Shown in pieces: positions 26,168 to 34,837 of a stretch of DNA of 64,000 nt. Positions within the stretch are counted from its first letter, which is position 1, and each line of letters opens with the position of its first letter. The DNA comes from Paracoccus maritimus. GTDB lineage: Bacteria > Pseudomonadota > Alphaproteobacteria > Rhodobacterales > Rhodobacteraceae. A program made the position numbers and the translations under genes. The notes under the pieces are model-generated. The model saw nothing but the letters and a program-made list of their open reading frames with translations, had not been told where the DNA came from and did no database searches. The DNA lies in assembly GCF_025195095.1 (NCBI RefSeq), contig NZ_JANAVZ010000008.1, positions 62,001 through 126,000 of the forward strand, in the 5' to 3' direction.

Positions 26168-27226
26168 ATGTTCCATCTGATCCTGACTGCCTGCCTTGCT
26201 GGACCATCCGCGCCCTGCGTGCCGATTCTCCTGCCTCAGGGTGATGCCGCTTCCGGGCCTGCCTGCATGCAGGGCGCCGCGCGAATCAGCAAGGACTGGT
26301 TGGACCGTCATTCCGAGCTGGTCGCCGCCGGGACAGAATGCGTGCCGACCGAAAATCTGCCCGCGCTGGATCTGCAGCAGGTCGCGCCAGGGGTATTTGC
26401 GTTCTTCGGCCGGCCCGTGCAGCTTGAAGACAGCACCGATGGCAGGATCGCCAATCTGGGGGTGGTGATCGGGCAGGATTCGGTGGCGGTCATCGACACG
26501 GGTGTGTCGCGGATGCAGGGCCAGCAGTTTTATACGGCGATCCGTCGGCTGACGCCGAAGCCGGTCAGCCATGTCATCCTGACCCACATGCATCCCGATC
26601 ATGTTCTGGGAACTTCGGTCTTTCAGGAAGCCGGGGCGCAGGTGCTGGGCCATCACGCCCTGCCGCTGGCCCTACAGATGCGGGCGGGCGGGTATCTGGA
26701 GAACATCGCGCGGCTTCTGCCGCCCGAAGAGGTTCTGGGAACCGAAATCGTGCTGCCCGACGCGACCGTTCAGGATAGTCTGCGGATCGATCTGGGGGGG
26801 CGGTCGCTGCTGCTGCGCGCGGAACAGACGGCACATACCGACAACGATCTGACAGCATTCGATGACACGACCGGGACGCTGTTCTCGGGCGATCTGATCT
26901 TTCGTGAATTGACCCCGATCATCGACGGATCGTTGACCGGCTGGATGGACTGGATCGCAGCCCCGCCGCAGCCTGAGCCGCGCGTAATCGTGCCCGGCCA
27001 CGGAGACGTTGCCCGTGAATGGCGGCAGGCGACCTCACCACAAGCGGATTTTTTGAAAGCGCTTGCGGATGTGACACGATCGCAGATAGATGCCGGGGCG
27101 CCGCTTTCTGAGGCCGTCGGAATCATCGTTAATAATTTGAATTATATGAATAAAAATTGGAATTCCTTCCCAGCCTCGGTTGCCCGAGATGCAACGGCTG
27201 CATACAAAGAGCTGGAGTGGGAATGA
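26168..27226 (+). CDS. Quinoprotein relay system zinc metallohydrolase
   Basis: A 352-residue metallo-beta-lactamase fold protein of the SoxH-related group found beside PQQ genes. Metal ligands: THMHPDHVLG (HxHxDH, near residue 141), a later TAHTDND, SGDLIFRE (Asp) and VPGHGDV (His). The N terminus MFHLILTACLAG looks like a short export signal, followed by a Cys-containing region (CVP, ACMQ, ECVP). It is divergent from pqqA across 142 bp, so they may share control. Role proposed in the family: supporting quinoprotein dehydrogenase function; the substrate is unknown. Confidence 0.85.
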   Translation: MFHLILTACLAGPSAPCVPILLPQGDAASGPACMQGAARISKDWLDRHSELVAAGTECVPTENLPALDLQQVAPGVFAFFGRPVQLEDSTDGRIANLGVVIGQDSVAVIDTGVSRMQGQQFYTAIRRLTPKPVSHVILTHMHPDHVLGTSVFQEAGAQVLGHHALPLALQMRAGGYLENIARLLPPEEVLGTEIVLPDATVQDSLRIDLGGRSLLLRAEQTAHTDNDLTAFDDTTGTLFSGDLIFRELTPIIDGSLTGWMDWIAAPPQPEPRVIVPGHGDVAREWRQATSPQADFLKALADVTRSQIDAGAPLSEAVGIIVNNLNYMNKNWNSFPASVARDATAAYKELEWE

Positions 27227-27233
27227 TAAGCGT

Positions 27234-27262
27234 TTGACAGCTTCGCCGAAGTTGTTGATTGA
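27234..27262 (+). promoter_or_regulatory. Possible promoter and operator region of the agl operon
   Basis: TTGACA at 27234-27239 is a consensus -35 element, followed by a 17-bp spacer and a poor -10. Small palindromes CTTCG-CC-GAAG (27241-27250) and TTGATTGATCAA (27254-27265) overlap it and could bind a LacI-type regulator. No such regulator is encoded next to the operon here. Confidence 0.35.
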
Positions 27263-27316
27263 TCAAGGCAAGGGTCGGAAACTGAACATGATTCTGGCCT
27301 GACAAGGGAGGAAAAA

Positions 27317-28672
27317 TTGAAGTCAGTATTTTTCATGACAGCCGCGGCCGCCGCGCTGTCGTCGGGGGCGGTCTGCGCGCAGATGGTCATCGAGCCGGGC
27401 AGCGACGATCGCATCGACTGGCAGAGCCTTGAAGACTTCAAGGCGGCGCACGGCGATCTGGACGGGCAATCCTTCACCATTCTCGGTCCCTGGCTGGGTG
27501 CGGACCAGGAACTGTTCACGTCGATCCTGCCCTATTTCCAAGAGGCAACCGGGGCGGTGGCCAAGTATTCGGGGTCTGACAGCTTCGAACAGCAGATCGT
27601 GATCGACAGCGAAGCGGGCTCGCCGCCCGATGTCGCCGTGTTCCCGCAGCCCGGGCTTGCCGCCGACCTTGCCAAGAAGGGGCATCTGACCCCGCTGGGG
27701 GACGAGACGGCACAATGGGTGCGTGACAACTATGCCGCCGGTGACAGTTGGGCCAGGCTTGGCACCTATGCCGGACAGGATGGCGCGGAACATTTCTACG
27801 CCTTCCCCTACAAGGCCGACGTGAAGTCCCTGGTCTGGTATGTCCCCGAGAATTTCGAGGATGCCGGATACGAGGTTCCCGAAACCTACGAGGATCTGAA
27901 GGCGCTGACCGAACAGATCGCCGCGGATGGCGAAACGCCATGGTGCATCGGACTGGGATCGGGTGGCGCGACGGGGTGGCCCGCGACCGACTGGGTCGAG
28001 GATCTGATGCTGCGCATCAACACGCCCGAGGATTACGACGCCTGGACGACCAACGCTCTGCCGTTCAACGATCCAAAGGTGGTCGCGGCGATTGATGAAT
28101 TCGGCTGGTTCGCGAAGAACGACGACTATGTGTCCGGTGGCAGCGCGGCGGTCGCCTCGACCGATTTCCGCGACAGCCCGAAGGGTTTGTTCGAAAGCCC
28201 ACCTGCCTGCTACATGCATCGTCAGGCCAGCTTCATTCCGTCGTTCTTCCCCGAGGGAACTGAAATCGGGCTGGATGTCGATTTCTTCTACTTCCCGGCG
28301 CCGGCGGATGGCAGCCTTGGTCAGCCGGTCCTGGGCGGCGGGACGCTGTTCTCGGTGCTGTCGGACAACCCTGCCGCGCTGGCATTCGTCGATTTCCTGA
28401 AGACGCCCGCCGCGCACGAGATCTGGATGGCGCAGAAAGGGTTCCTGACCCCGCATACCGGCGTCAACACCGACGCCTACGGTGACGAGACCCTGAAGAA
28501 GATGGGTCAGATCCTGCTGGATGCGACGACCTTCCGCTTTGACGGATCGGACCTGATGCCCGGCGCCATCGGTGCGGGGGCGTTCTGGACCGGGATGGTC
28601 GATTTCGTCGGCGGTAAGCCCGCCGAAGCGGTGGCCGATCAGATCCAGCAGACCTGGGACACGATCAAGTAA
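27317..28672 (+). CDS. aglE: Alpha-glucoside ABC transporter, periplasmic binding protein
   Basis: Binding protein (SBP family 1) for alpha-glucosides such as maltose, sucrose or trehalose; 451 residues. The start is TTG at 27317, five bases after GGGAGG; it opens the signal peptide MKSVFFMTAAAAALSSGAVCAQ. Mature segments FTILGPWLGADQELF, DVAVFPQPGLAADLAKKGHL, WVEDLMLR and LSDNPAALAFVDFLKTPAAHEIW match AglE. It leads an operon with two permeases, an alpha-glucosidase and an ATPase in the rhizobial agl order. Confidence 0.9.
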   Translation: MKSVFFMTAAAAALSSGAVCAQMVIEPGSDDRIDWQSLEDFKAAHGDLDGQSFTILGPWLGADQELFTSILPYFQEATGAVAKYSGSDSFEQQIVIDSEAGSPPDVAVFPQPGLAADLAKKGHLTPLGDETAQWVRDNYAAGDSWARLGTYAGQDGAEHFYAFPYKADVKSLVWYVPENFEDAGYEVPETYEDLKALTEQIAADGETPWCIGLGSGGATGWPATDWVEDLMLRINTPEDYDAWTTNALPFNDPKVVAAIDEFGWFAKNDDYVSGGSAAVASTDFRDSPKGLFESPPACYMHRQASFIPSFFPEGTEIGLDVDFFYFPAPADGSLGQPVLGGGTLFSVLSDNPAALAFVDFLKTPAAHEIWMAQKGFLTPHTGVNTDAYGDETLKKMGQILLDATTFRFDGSDLMPGAIGAGAFWTGMVDFVGGKPAEAVADQIQQTWDTIK

Positions 28673-28746
28673 AGACCTCGGTCGCATGACAAGGCTCTGG
28701 CGCGGCCACCGCGCCGGACCACAAGAAAATCCGGGGGGATTGAGGG

Positions 28747-29742
28747 ATGGAACTGTTCTGGCTGGCGATCAGCACGATCGTGATTGGCGTATTCGGCTGC
28801 GTTGCGTGGTTCTGGGGATCGAACATGGTCCTGGACGCGATCTACCCGCCGCGCGGCGAGAATGCAGGCGACAATATCCGCAGGGCGAACCAGGTGCGGC
28901 CATGGCTGTTTCTGGGGCCGGCGCTGCTGTTTCTGGGCCTGTATCTGGTCTATCCGGTGATCGACAGCCTGTGGCGATCGCTGCACAACGCCGACGGCAG
29001 CCGCTTTGTCGGCGGGTCCAACTACAGCTGGCTTCTTGGCGACGGCAAGTTTCGCGAGTCCATGCGCAACAACATGCTGTGGCTGCTGGTCGTGCCGGCC
29101 CTGTCCACATTTTTCGGGCTGATCGCAGCGCAGCTGACCGACCGGATCAAATGGGGCAATATCGGCAAGTCGCTGATCTTCATGCCGATGGCGATCAGTT
29201 TCGTCGGCGCCGGCGTGATCTGGAAATTCATCTATGAATACCGCGCCCCGGACGAGACGCAGATCGGCCTGCTGAACTGGATCGTGACCAAGCTGGGCGG
29301 CGATCCGCAGATCTGGCTGACGCTGCTTCCGTGGAACAACTTCTTCCTGATGATCGTGCTGGTCTGGATCCAGACCGGGTTCGCCATGGTGATCCTGTCC
29401 GCCGCCTTGCGCGGCATCCCCGAGGAAACCATCGAGGCCGCGATCCTGGACGGCGCCTCGCCGATGCAGGTTTTCATGAAGATCAAGGTGCCGCAGATCA
29501 TGGGCACCATCGCCGTGGTCTGGACCACCATCACCATCGTCGTGCTGAAGGTCTTCGATATCGTGTTCGTGATGACCAACGGCCAGTGGGGCACGCAGGT
29601 GCTGGCGAACCTGATGTATGACTGGATGTTCCGCGGCAGCCCCGATTACGGGCGCGGTTCGGCCATCGCTATCGTCCTGATGATCCTGGTCACGCCGATC
29701 ATGGTCTGGAACATCCGCAACGCACGCAAGGAGGTCCGCTGA
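28747..29742 (+). CDS. aglF: Alpha-glucoside ABC transporter permease F
   Basis: MalF-type permease, 331 residues, with an N-terminal helix, a short cytosolic stretch (YPPRGENAGDNIRRANQV), then six more helices. The EAA loop is EETIEAAILDGASPMQVFMKIKVPQIMG. The segment TNGQWGTQVLANLMYDWMFRG is characteristic of AglF. ATG 28747 follows GGGGGATTGAGGG, a usable ribosome site. Its stop overlaps aglG by one base. Confidence 0.92.
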   Translation: MELFWLAISTIVIGVFGCVAWFWGSNMVLDAIYPPRGENAGDNIRRANQVRPWLFLGPALLFLGLYLVYPVIDSLWRSLHNADGSRFVGGSNYSWLLGDGKFRESMRNNMLWLLVVPALSTFFGLIAAQLTDRIKWGNIGKSLIFMPMAISFVGAGVIWKFIYEYRAPDETQIGLLNWIVTKLGGDPQIWLTLLPWNNFFLMIVLVWIQTGFAMVILSAALRGIPEETIEAAILDGASPMQVFMKIKVPQIMGTIAVVWTTITIVVLKVFDIVFVMTNGQWGTQVLANLMYDWMFRGSPDYGRGSAIAIVLMILVTPIMVWNIRNARKEVR

Positions 29743-30875
29743 TGGAGGGCATGGCAGGACAGAAATCGTCGCTGACATGGGCGGTCAACATCGCGGCCTT
29801 CCTGCTGGTGCTGGCATGGACGATCCCGACACTGGGCCTGTTCGTGTCGTCGTTCCGCGATCGCGACCAGATCGCGTCAACCGGCTGGTGGCAGTCATTT
29901 TCGGGGTCCGAACAGACCGGCTTCGTTCGGACCGGCACCGATGACGACGCGACGCAGGTCGATGGCATGTATGTCATCGAAGGCAATGTGCTTGAGGGCG
30001 AGCAGAGCCTGATCGCCTGGGGCACCGGTGCCCGGCAGCCGGCAGAATTCCAGCCGGGCGAGACGACCCAGATCGAGGACGGCTGGGATCTGACGGTGAA
30101 CGAGGACGGCAGCTATCGCCTGAGTTCGGCCGAACCGTTCGAGATGCGGCGAGGCGAACGGATCTTCACCACCACCGAGGTGCCACCGAAATTCACCACC
30201 GCGAATTATCGGCGCGTTCTGACGGCCGAAGGGCTTGGCCGGGCCTTCATGAACACCATGACGGTGACGATCCCGGCGACGGTGATCCCGATCCTGATCG
30301 CAGCCTTCGCGGCCTATGCGCTGGCGTGGATGGAATTTCCGGGCAGGGCGATCTTGACCGCTGCGGTCGTCGGGCTGCTGGTCGTGCCGCTGCAGGTGTC
30401 GCTGATCCCGCTGTTGCGGCTGCACAATGATCTGGGCATCGGCAAGGGCTATCTGGGGATCTGGCTGGCGCATACGGGCTTTGGTTTACCATTGGCGGTC
30501 TATCTGCTGCGAAACTACATGGTCGGCCTGCCGCGCGAGGTGATCGAAAGCGCCCGAGTCGATGGCGCGACCGAATTCCAGATCTTCCGCCGCATCATCC
30601 TGCCGCTGTCGTTCCCCGCGCTGGCCAGTTTCGCGATCTTCCAGTTCCTGTGGGTCTGGAACGACCTGCTGGTGGCGACTGTCTTCCTGGGCAACACCCG
30701 CGAACAACTGGTCATGACCGGGGTGTTGCGCGAACTGATGGGATCGAAGGGCGGCGAATGGGAAATCCTTGCGACATCTGCGTTCATCTCGATCGCGGTG
30801 CCGCTGATCGTATTCTTCGCAATGCAGAAATATCTGGTCCGCGGGCTGCTGGCCGGATCGGTGAAAGGTGGCTGA
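29742..30875 (+). CDS. aglG: Alpha-glucoside ABC transporter permease G
   Basis: MalG-type permease, 377 residues, longer than most MalG proteins because of a roughly 110-residue periplasmic insertion between helix 1 and helix 2 (from about residue 45, DQIASTGWWQSFSG, to EVPPKFTTANYRR). This insertion is also known in rhizobial AglG. The EAA loop is PREVIESARVDGATEFQIFRRIILPLSFPAL. Its start overlaps the aglF stop; its 3' end overlaps or abuts the glucosidase start. Confidence 0.92.
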   Translation: MEGMAGQKSSLTWAVNIAAFLLVLAWTIPTLGLFVSSFRDRDQIASTGWWQSFSGSEQTGFVRTGTDDDATQVDGMYVIEGNVLEGEQSLIAWGTGARQPAEFQPGETTQIEDGWDLTVNEDGSYRLSSAEPFEMRRGERIFTTTEVPPKFTTANYRRVLTAEGLGRAFMNTMTVTIPATVIPILIAAFAAYALAWMEFPGRAILTAAVVGLLVVPLQVSLIPLLRLHNDLGIGKGYLGIWLAHTGFGLPLAVYLLRNYMVGLPREVIESARVDGATEFQIFRRIILPLSFPALASFAIFQFLWVWNDLLVATVFLGNTREQLVMTGVLRELMGSKGGEWEILATSAFISIAVPLIVFFAMQKYLVRGLLAGSVKGG

Positions 30876-32412
30876 CTTGACTGAAATGACGGCAGACTGG
30901 TGGAAGGGCGGGATCATCTATCAGGTGTATCCCCGCAGTTTTCAGGACACGACGGGCGACGGCATCGGCGATCTGGCCGGCATCGCGCAGCGTCTGCCCT
31001 ATGTCGCCTCGCTGGGGGTGGACGCGGTCTGGATCTCGCCCTTCTTTACGTCGCCGATGAAGGATTTCGGTTACGATGTCAGCGACTATCGCGGCATCGA
31101 CCCGATCTTCGGCACGATGGACGATTTCGACTGGCTGATCGAACGGGCGCACGAGCTGGGCCTGAAGGTGATGATCGATCTGGTCATGTCGCACACATCG
31201 GACCAGCATCCCTGGTTCAAGGAAAGTCGGTCCAGCCGCGACAATGCCAAGGCCGACTGGTTCGTTTGGTCCGACCCCAAGCCGGACGGCACCGCGCCCA
31301 CCAACTGGTTGTCGATCTTCGGCGGCAGCGCGTGGCAATGGGATGCACGGCGCGAACAATATTACCTGCACAATTTTCTGGCATCGCAGCCGGACCTGAA
31401 TTTCCACAATCCCCAGGTCCAGGACGCGCTGCTGGAGATGGTGAATTTCTGGTTGGACAAGGGCGTGGACGGCTTCCGTCTGGACACGATCAACTTCTAT
31501 TTCCACGACAAGGAATTGCGCGACAACCCGCCTCTGGCACCCGAACTGCGCAAGGCGGACACGGCGCCCGCGGTGAACCCCTACAACCACCAAAGCCACA
31601 AGTTCGACAAGTCGCAGCCCGAGAATGTGGCGTTCCTTGAACGCTTTGCGACCATGTTGAAGCCGCACGGCGCGGTGGTCGTGGGCGAGATCGGCGACAG
31701 CGAACGCGGGCTTGAACTGCTTGAGGAATATACCGGTGTGCCGGGCCGGGTGCAGATGTCCTATGTCTTCGACTTCCTGTCGGGCGACAATCTGCCGGCG
31801 GACCGGATCGTGGCCGTTTTCGAGCAGTTGCAATCGGTCGCACCGAACAGCTGGCCGTGCTGGGCGATGTCGAACCATGACGTGATGCGCCACATCACCC
31901 GCTGGAATCTTAGCGATCAGGCGGCCAAGGCCTATTGCACGGTGCTGATGTGCCTGCGCGGCAGCGTCTGCCTGTATCAGGGCGAGGAACTTGGCTTGCC
32001 CGAAGCGGATCTGAACTTCGAGGATCTGCGCGACCCCTATGGCATCGAATTCTGGCCCGAATTCAAGGGCCGTGACGGATGCCGCACACCGATGGTGTGG
32101 GATATGGGCGTGAACGGCGGATTCTCGACCAGCCAGCCATGGCTGCCGGTGCCGCATGCGCATCTTCAGCGCACCGTCGTCGCAGAAGAGGCTGATGCCC
32201 AATCGGTGCTGCACCATTATCGGTGGGCGATCGGACTGCGCAAGAAACACAGCGCGCTGCGCCTGGGCGCAATGACGGATATCCGTTCCGACGGTCCGGT
32301 TCTGTCCTTCACACGGTCGGACAGTGAACAGACATTGCGGATAAAAGCCAATCTTTCCGAGGAAGAGGTTGGCGGACTGGGACCGTGGCAGGTCCAGATC
32401 ATCGAGGGTTAA
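30868..32412 (+). CDS. aglA: Alpha-glucosidase, GH13 family
   Basis: Hydrolyses imported alpha-glucosides in the cytosol. It has about 514 residues in GH13 order: WWKGGIIYQVYPRSFQDTTGDGIGDL, DAVWISPFF, LVMSHTSDQHPWF, then GFRLDTINFYFHD with the nucleophile Asp, VVVGEIGD with the acid/base Glu, and MSNHDVMRH with the third Asp. The start is uncertain: GTG 30868 is the longest, but TTG 30877 (five bases after AAAGGTGG) and ATG 30886 are equally plausible. It overlaps or abuts aglG, so translation is coupled. Confidence 0.93.
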   Translation: MADLTEMTADWWKGGIIYQVYPRSFQDTTGDGIGDLAGIAQRLPYVASLGVDAVWISPFFTSPMKDFGYDVSDYRGIDPIFGTMDDFDWLIERAHELGLKVMIDLVMSHTSDQHPWFKESRSSRDNAKADWFVWSDPKPDGTAPTNWLSIFGGSAWQWDARREQYYLHNFLASQPDLNFHNPQVQDALLEMVNFWLDKGVDGFRLDTINFYFHDKELRDNPPLAPELRKADTAPAVNPYNHQSHKFDKSQPENVAFLERFATMLKPHGAVVVGEIGDSERGLELLEEYTGVPGRVQMSYVFDFLSGDNLPADRIVAVFEQLQSVAPNSWPCWAMSNHDVMRHITRWNLSDQAAKAYCTVLMCLRGSVCLYQGEELGLPEADLNFEDLRDPYGIEFWPEFKGRDGCRTPMVWDMGVNGGFSTSQPWLPVPHAHLQRTVVAEEADAQSVLHHYRWAIGLRKKHSALRLGAMTDIRSDGPVLSFTRSDSEQTLRIKANLSEEEVGGLGPWQVQIIEG

Positions 32413-32430
32413 CGGGGGGAGGGATCGCGA

Positions 32431-33672
32431 ATGGCCGATCTGAAACTGACCGACATCGCCAAGTCGTATGGCGACGTGCAGGTACTGAAGAATATCGACC
32501 TCGACATCAAATCGGGCGAATTCATCGTGTTCGTGGGTCCATCGGGTTGCGGCAAATCCACGCTGCTGCGCATGATCGCGGGGCTTGAGCGGATCACGGG
32601 GGGCGAGTTGCAGATTGGCGGGCAGGTGATGAACGACATCCCGCCCAGCCAGCGCGGCATCGCGATGGTGTTCCAGTCTTACGCCCTCTACCCGCACATG
32701 ACGGTGCGCGACAACATGGCCTTCGCGCTGAAGATCGCCGGGCAGTCGAAAGATCAGATCCAGCAGGCCACCGACCGCGCCGGCAAGATGCTGCAGCTGA
32801 CCCCATATCTGGACCGCCTGCCCAAGGCGCTGTCGGGCGGACAGCGTCAGCGGGTGGCGATCGGGCGGGCCATCGTGCGCGATCCGCAAGTCTATCTGTT
32901 CGACGAGCCGCTGTCGAACCTTGACGCTGCGCTGCGGGTCGCCACCCGGATCGAGATCGCGCAGCTGAAGGCCTCGATGCCCGACCGCACGATGATCTAC
33001 GTGACCCATGACCAGACCGAGGCGATGACCCTGGCCGACCGCATCGTGGTGCTGGCCGGCGGCGGCATCGCGCAGGTCGGCGCGCCGCTGGAACTGTATG
33101 AACGCCCGGTCAACGAATTCGTGGCGCAGTTCATCGGCAGCCCGGCGATGAACCTGCTGCCGGGCAAGGTCAAGACAGTGGGCCAGATGACCACGGTCGC
33201 GCTGGATGGCGGGCTGGAGGCGCAGGTCGCCATTCCGACGCGCCCCGGCGACGAGGGCATGTCCGTCAATCTGGGCGTTCGCCCCGAGGACATGCGCGAG
33301 ACCGACGGAACCCCGGTCTTCGAAGGCAAGGTCGATCTGACCGAGGCTTTGGGCGAGGTGACGCTGCTGTATTTCGGCACGGACGAAGATGTGGTGCCGG
33401 TCACGGCCAAGCTGCCGGGCATCCATCCCGGCCTGAACGGTCGCACCATCCGGCTGACGGCCGACCCCGAGGCGCTGCACCTGTTCCACAACGGAAACTC
33501 GCTTCTTTATCGCGACGGGGTGGACCTGCCCCCCTATCAGCCCCGCACGAACCGGCCTTCGGGCAGCGTGGGCGGCGAACACGGCGCCAGCGCGATGCCG
33601 TCGGAAGCGGGCGACGCGCACGATGGTCGCATCGACGGTGGGCTGATCAAGCCTGAAGGCCCCGTCAGGTAA
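32431..33672 (+). CDS. aglK: Alpha-glucoside ABC transporter ATP-binding protein
   Basis: MalK-type ATPase, 413 residues. Walker A is GPSGCGKST near residue 37, the Q-loop VFQSYALYPHMT, the signature LSGGQRQRVAIGRA, and Walker B VYLFDEPLSNLDA, with THDQTEAMTLADR at the H-loop. A TOBE/OB domain follows from about residue 240. After the normal family end (LFHNGNSLLYRDG) there are about 50 more residues, rich in Gly, Pro and Ala and charged, that look disordered; normal AglK is near 360. The operon ends here with a strong terminator. Confidence 0.93.
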   Translation: MADLKLTDIAKSYGDVQVLKNIDLDIKSGEFIVFVGPSGCGKSTLLRMIAGLERITGGELQIGGQVMNDIPPSQRGIAMVFQSYALYPHMTVRDNMAFALKIAGQSKDQIQQATDRAGKMLQLTPYLDRLPKALSGGQRQRVAIGRAIVRDPQVYLFDEPLSNLDAALRVATRIEIAQLKASMPDRTMIYVTHDQTEAMTLADRIVVLAGGGIAQVGAPLELYERPVNEFVAQFIGSPAMNLLPGKVKTVGQMTTVALDGGLEAQVAIPTRPGDEGMSVNLGVRPEDMRETDGTPVFEGKVDLTEALGEVTLLYFGTDEDVVPVTAKLPGIHPGLNGRTIRLTADPEALHLFHNGNSLLYRDGVDLPPYQPRTNRPSGSVGGEHGASAMPSEAGDAHDGRIDGGLIKPEGPVR

Positions 33673-33681
33673 GGCGGGAAC

Positions 33682-33724
33682 GCGCCGGGTCGCGACGAAA
33701 GTCGTAAATCGCGACCCGGCGTTT
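33682..33724 (+). terminator. Strong terminator of the agl operon
   Basis: CGCCGGGTCGCG (33683-33694) and CGCGACCCGGCG (33710-33721) form a perfect 12-bp stem, extended inward by an A-T pair, with TTTCT after it. It sits 10 bp after the aglK stop and ends the operon before the regulator gene. Confidence 0.85.
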
Positions 33725-33755
33725 CTGATATACTCTCCCCACCGGGGGAGGAATC

Positions 33756-34727
33756 ATGACGCAACGCAGCCACGCGGATCGGGTGGCCGAGCAGTCGCAG
33801 TCGAAATCCGCGACGTCGGCGCTTGCTGCATCCTGGCGCAGGTCGATGCTGAAATACGGGCTGGATCCGGGCGACGGGCGTCGGCCTGAACGGCTGAGCC
33901 TTGCCGAATTGTCCGCCCGCCGCCAGGCCATGGAACATTTCCTGAAGGTCGCGGGTCCACAGCTTGATCAACTCTACACCATTGTCGGCCTGTCCGGCTG
34001 CAATGTCCTGCTGACCGACGCGACCGGCGTGGTGCTGGATCAGCGGGTCAGCGACGCCGATGCCGCCCAGTTTCGCGACTGGGGCCTGTGGCAGGGCATG
34101 GACTGGTCCGAGGCCGCACAGGGCACGAACGGGATCGGAACCTGCCTGGTCGAGGGTCGCCAGGTGACGATCCACCGTGATGAACATTTCCGGACCAACA
34201 ACATCGGCATGTCCTGCATGGATGCACCGATCTGGGGGCCTGACGGGCGTCTGCTGGCCGCGCTGGATGTCAGCTCTGCCCGCGCCGATCAGACCGAACG
34301 CTACAACCGCCTGATCGGCGCGCAGGTCGCCCAGACCGCCCGCGCCATCGAGGCCGTGTTCTTCCACGCGTCGTTCCCGCAGGCCCGCATCGTGGTGGCC
34401 GCCGATGACAGCTTGGACGCCACGATGCTGCTGGCGGTGGACAAGGACGATCTGGCCATCGGCGCGACACGCGCTGCGCGCCGCGCGCTGGGTCTGGAAC
34501 GCGAAGGTGCGTTTCGCCCGCGCCCTGCCGCCGACCTGCTGGGGCGCGACGACGAAATGCGCGGCTTTGACCGGGCCGAGCGCGCGGCTGTCGCGCGGGC
34601 CTTGGCGCGGGCGGGCGGCAACGTCTCGGCAGCCGCGCGCGCGCTGGGGGTCGGGCGGGCGACGCTGTATCGCCGCATGGCGCGACTGGGGCTGACCGAA
34701 AAACAGTCGCGACTGTCTCACGGCTGA
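33756..34727 (+). CDS. AcoR-like regulator with GAF and Fis-type HTH but no AAA+ domain
   Basis: A 323-residue transcription factor. The N terminus has the AcoR/DhaR-like start (ATSALAASWRRSMLKYGLDP) and a GAF sensor domain (about residues 65-200, with VLDQRVSDADA, TNGIGTCLVEGRQVTIHRDEHF and DAPIWGPDGRLLAALDVSS). The C-terminal end is a Fis-type helix-turn-helix: ARALARAGGNVSAAARALGVGRATLYRRMARLGL. The sigma-54-interacting AAA+ domain (GAFTGA, Walker motifs) that normally sits between is absent, so it cannot act as a standard sigma-54 activator. It lies upstream of the aldehyde dehydrogenase and a palindrome at its 3' end, which it likely binds. Confidence 0.85.
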   Translation: MTQRSHADRVAEQSQSKSATSALAASWRRSMLKYGLDPGDGRRPERLSLAELSARRQAMEHFLKVAGPQLDQLYTIVGLSGCNVLLTDATGVVLDQRVSDADAAQFRDWGLWQGMDWSEAAQGTNGIGTCLVEGRQVTIHRDEHFRTNNIGMSCMDAPIWGPDGRLLAALDVSSARADQTERYNRLIGAQVAQTARAIEAVFFHASFPQARIVVAADDSLDATMLLAVDKDDLAIGATRAARRALGLEREGAFRPRPAADLLGRDDEMRGFDRAERAAVARALARAGGNVSAAARALGVGRATLYRRMARLGLTEKQSRLSHG

Positions 34728-34731
34728 GACA
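34714..34731. promoter_or_regulatory. Palindrome TGTCTCA-N4-TGAGACA, candidate operator for the aldehyde dehydrogenase
   Basis: Perfect 7-bp arms (34714-34720 and 34725-34731) around CGGC, overlapping the stop codon of the AcoR-like gene and 106 bp upstream of the aldehyde dehydrogenase start. Fis-type regulators of the AcoR group bind TGT..ACA palindromes of this general form, so this is the natural site for the adjacent regulator. A weak terminator hairpin is the alternative, but there is no T-run. Confidence 0.55.
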
Positions 34732-34837
34732 ATTGCACGCGACCGCGACCTTGGTGTTGTTGAAACGAATCCTCACAGCGCCAAGCTAGGGACCAGACCC
34801 GAAGACGGAGACTTCGGGATCATCAGAGGAGGATACG

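Noticed and set aside
30784..33621. 945-residue open frame on the minus strand across the agl operon
   Set aside because: It is antisense to aglA and aglK, whose frames encode complete families with catalytic motifs. Its product is Arg/His/Gln-rich, the usual sign of a high-GC shadow frame.
34731..34837. Sigma-54 promoter upstream of the aldehyde dehydrogenase
   Set aside because: No GG-N10-GC element with acceptable flanks was found in the gap, which also fits the absence of an AAA+ domain in the regulator.
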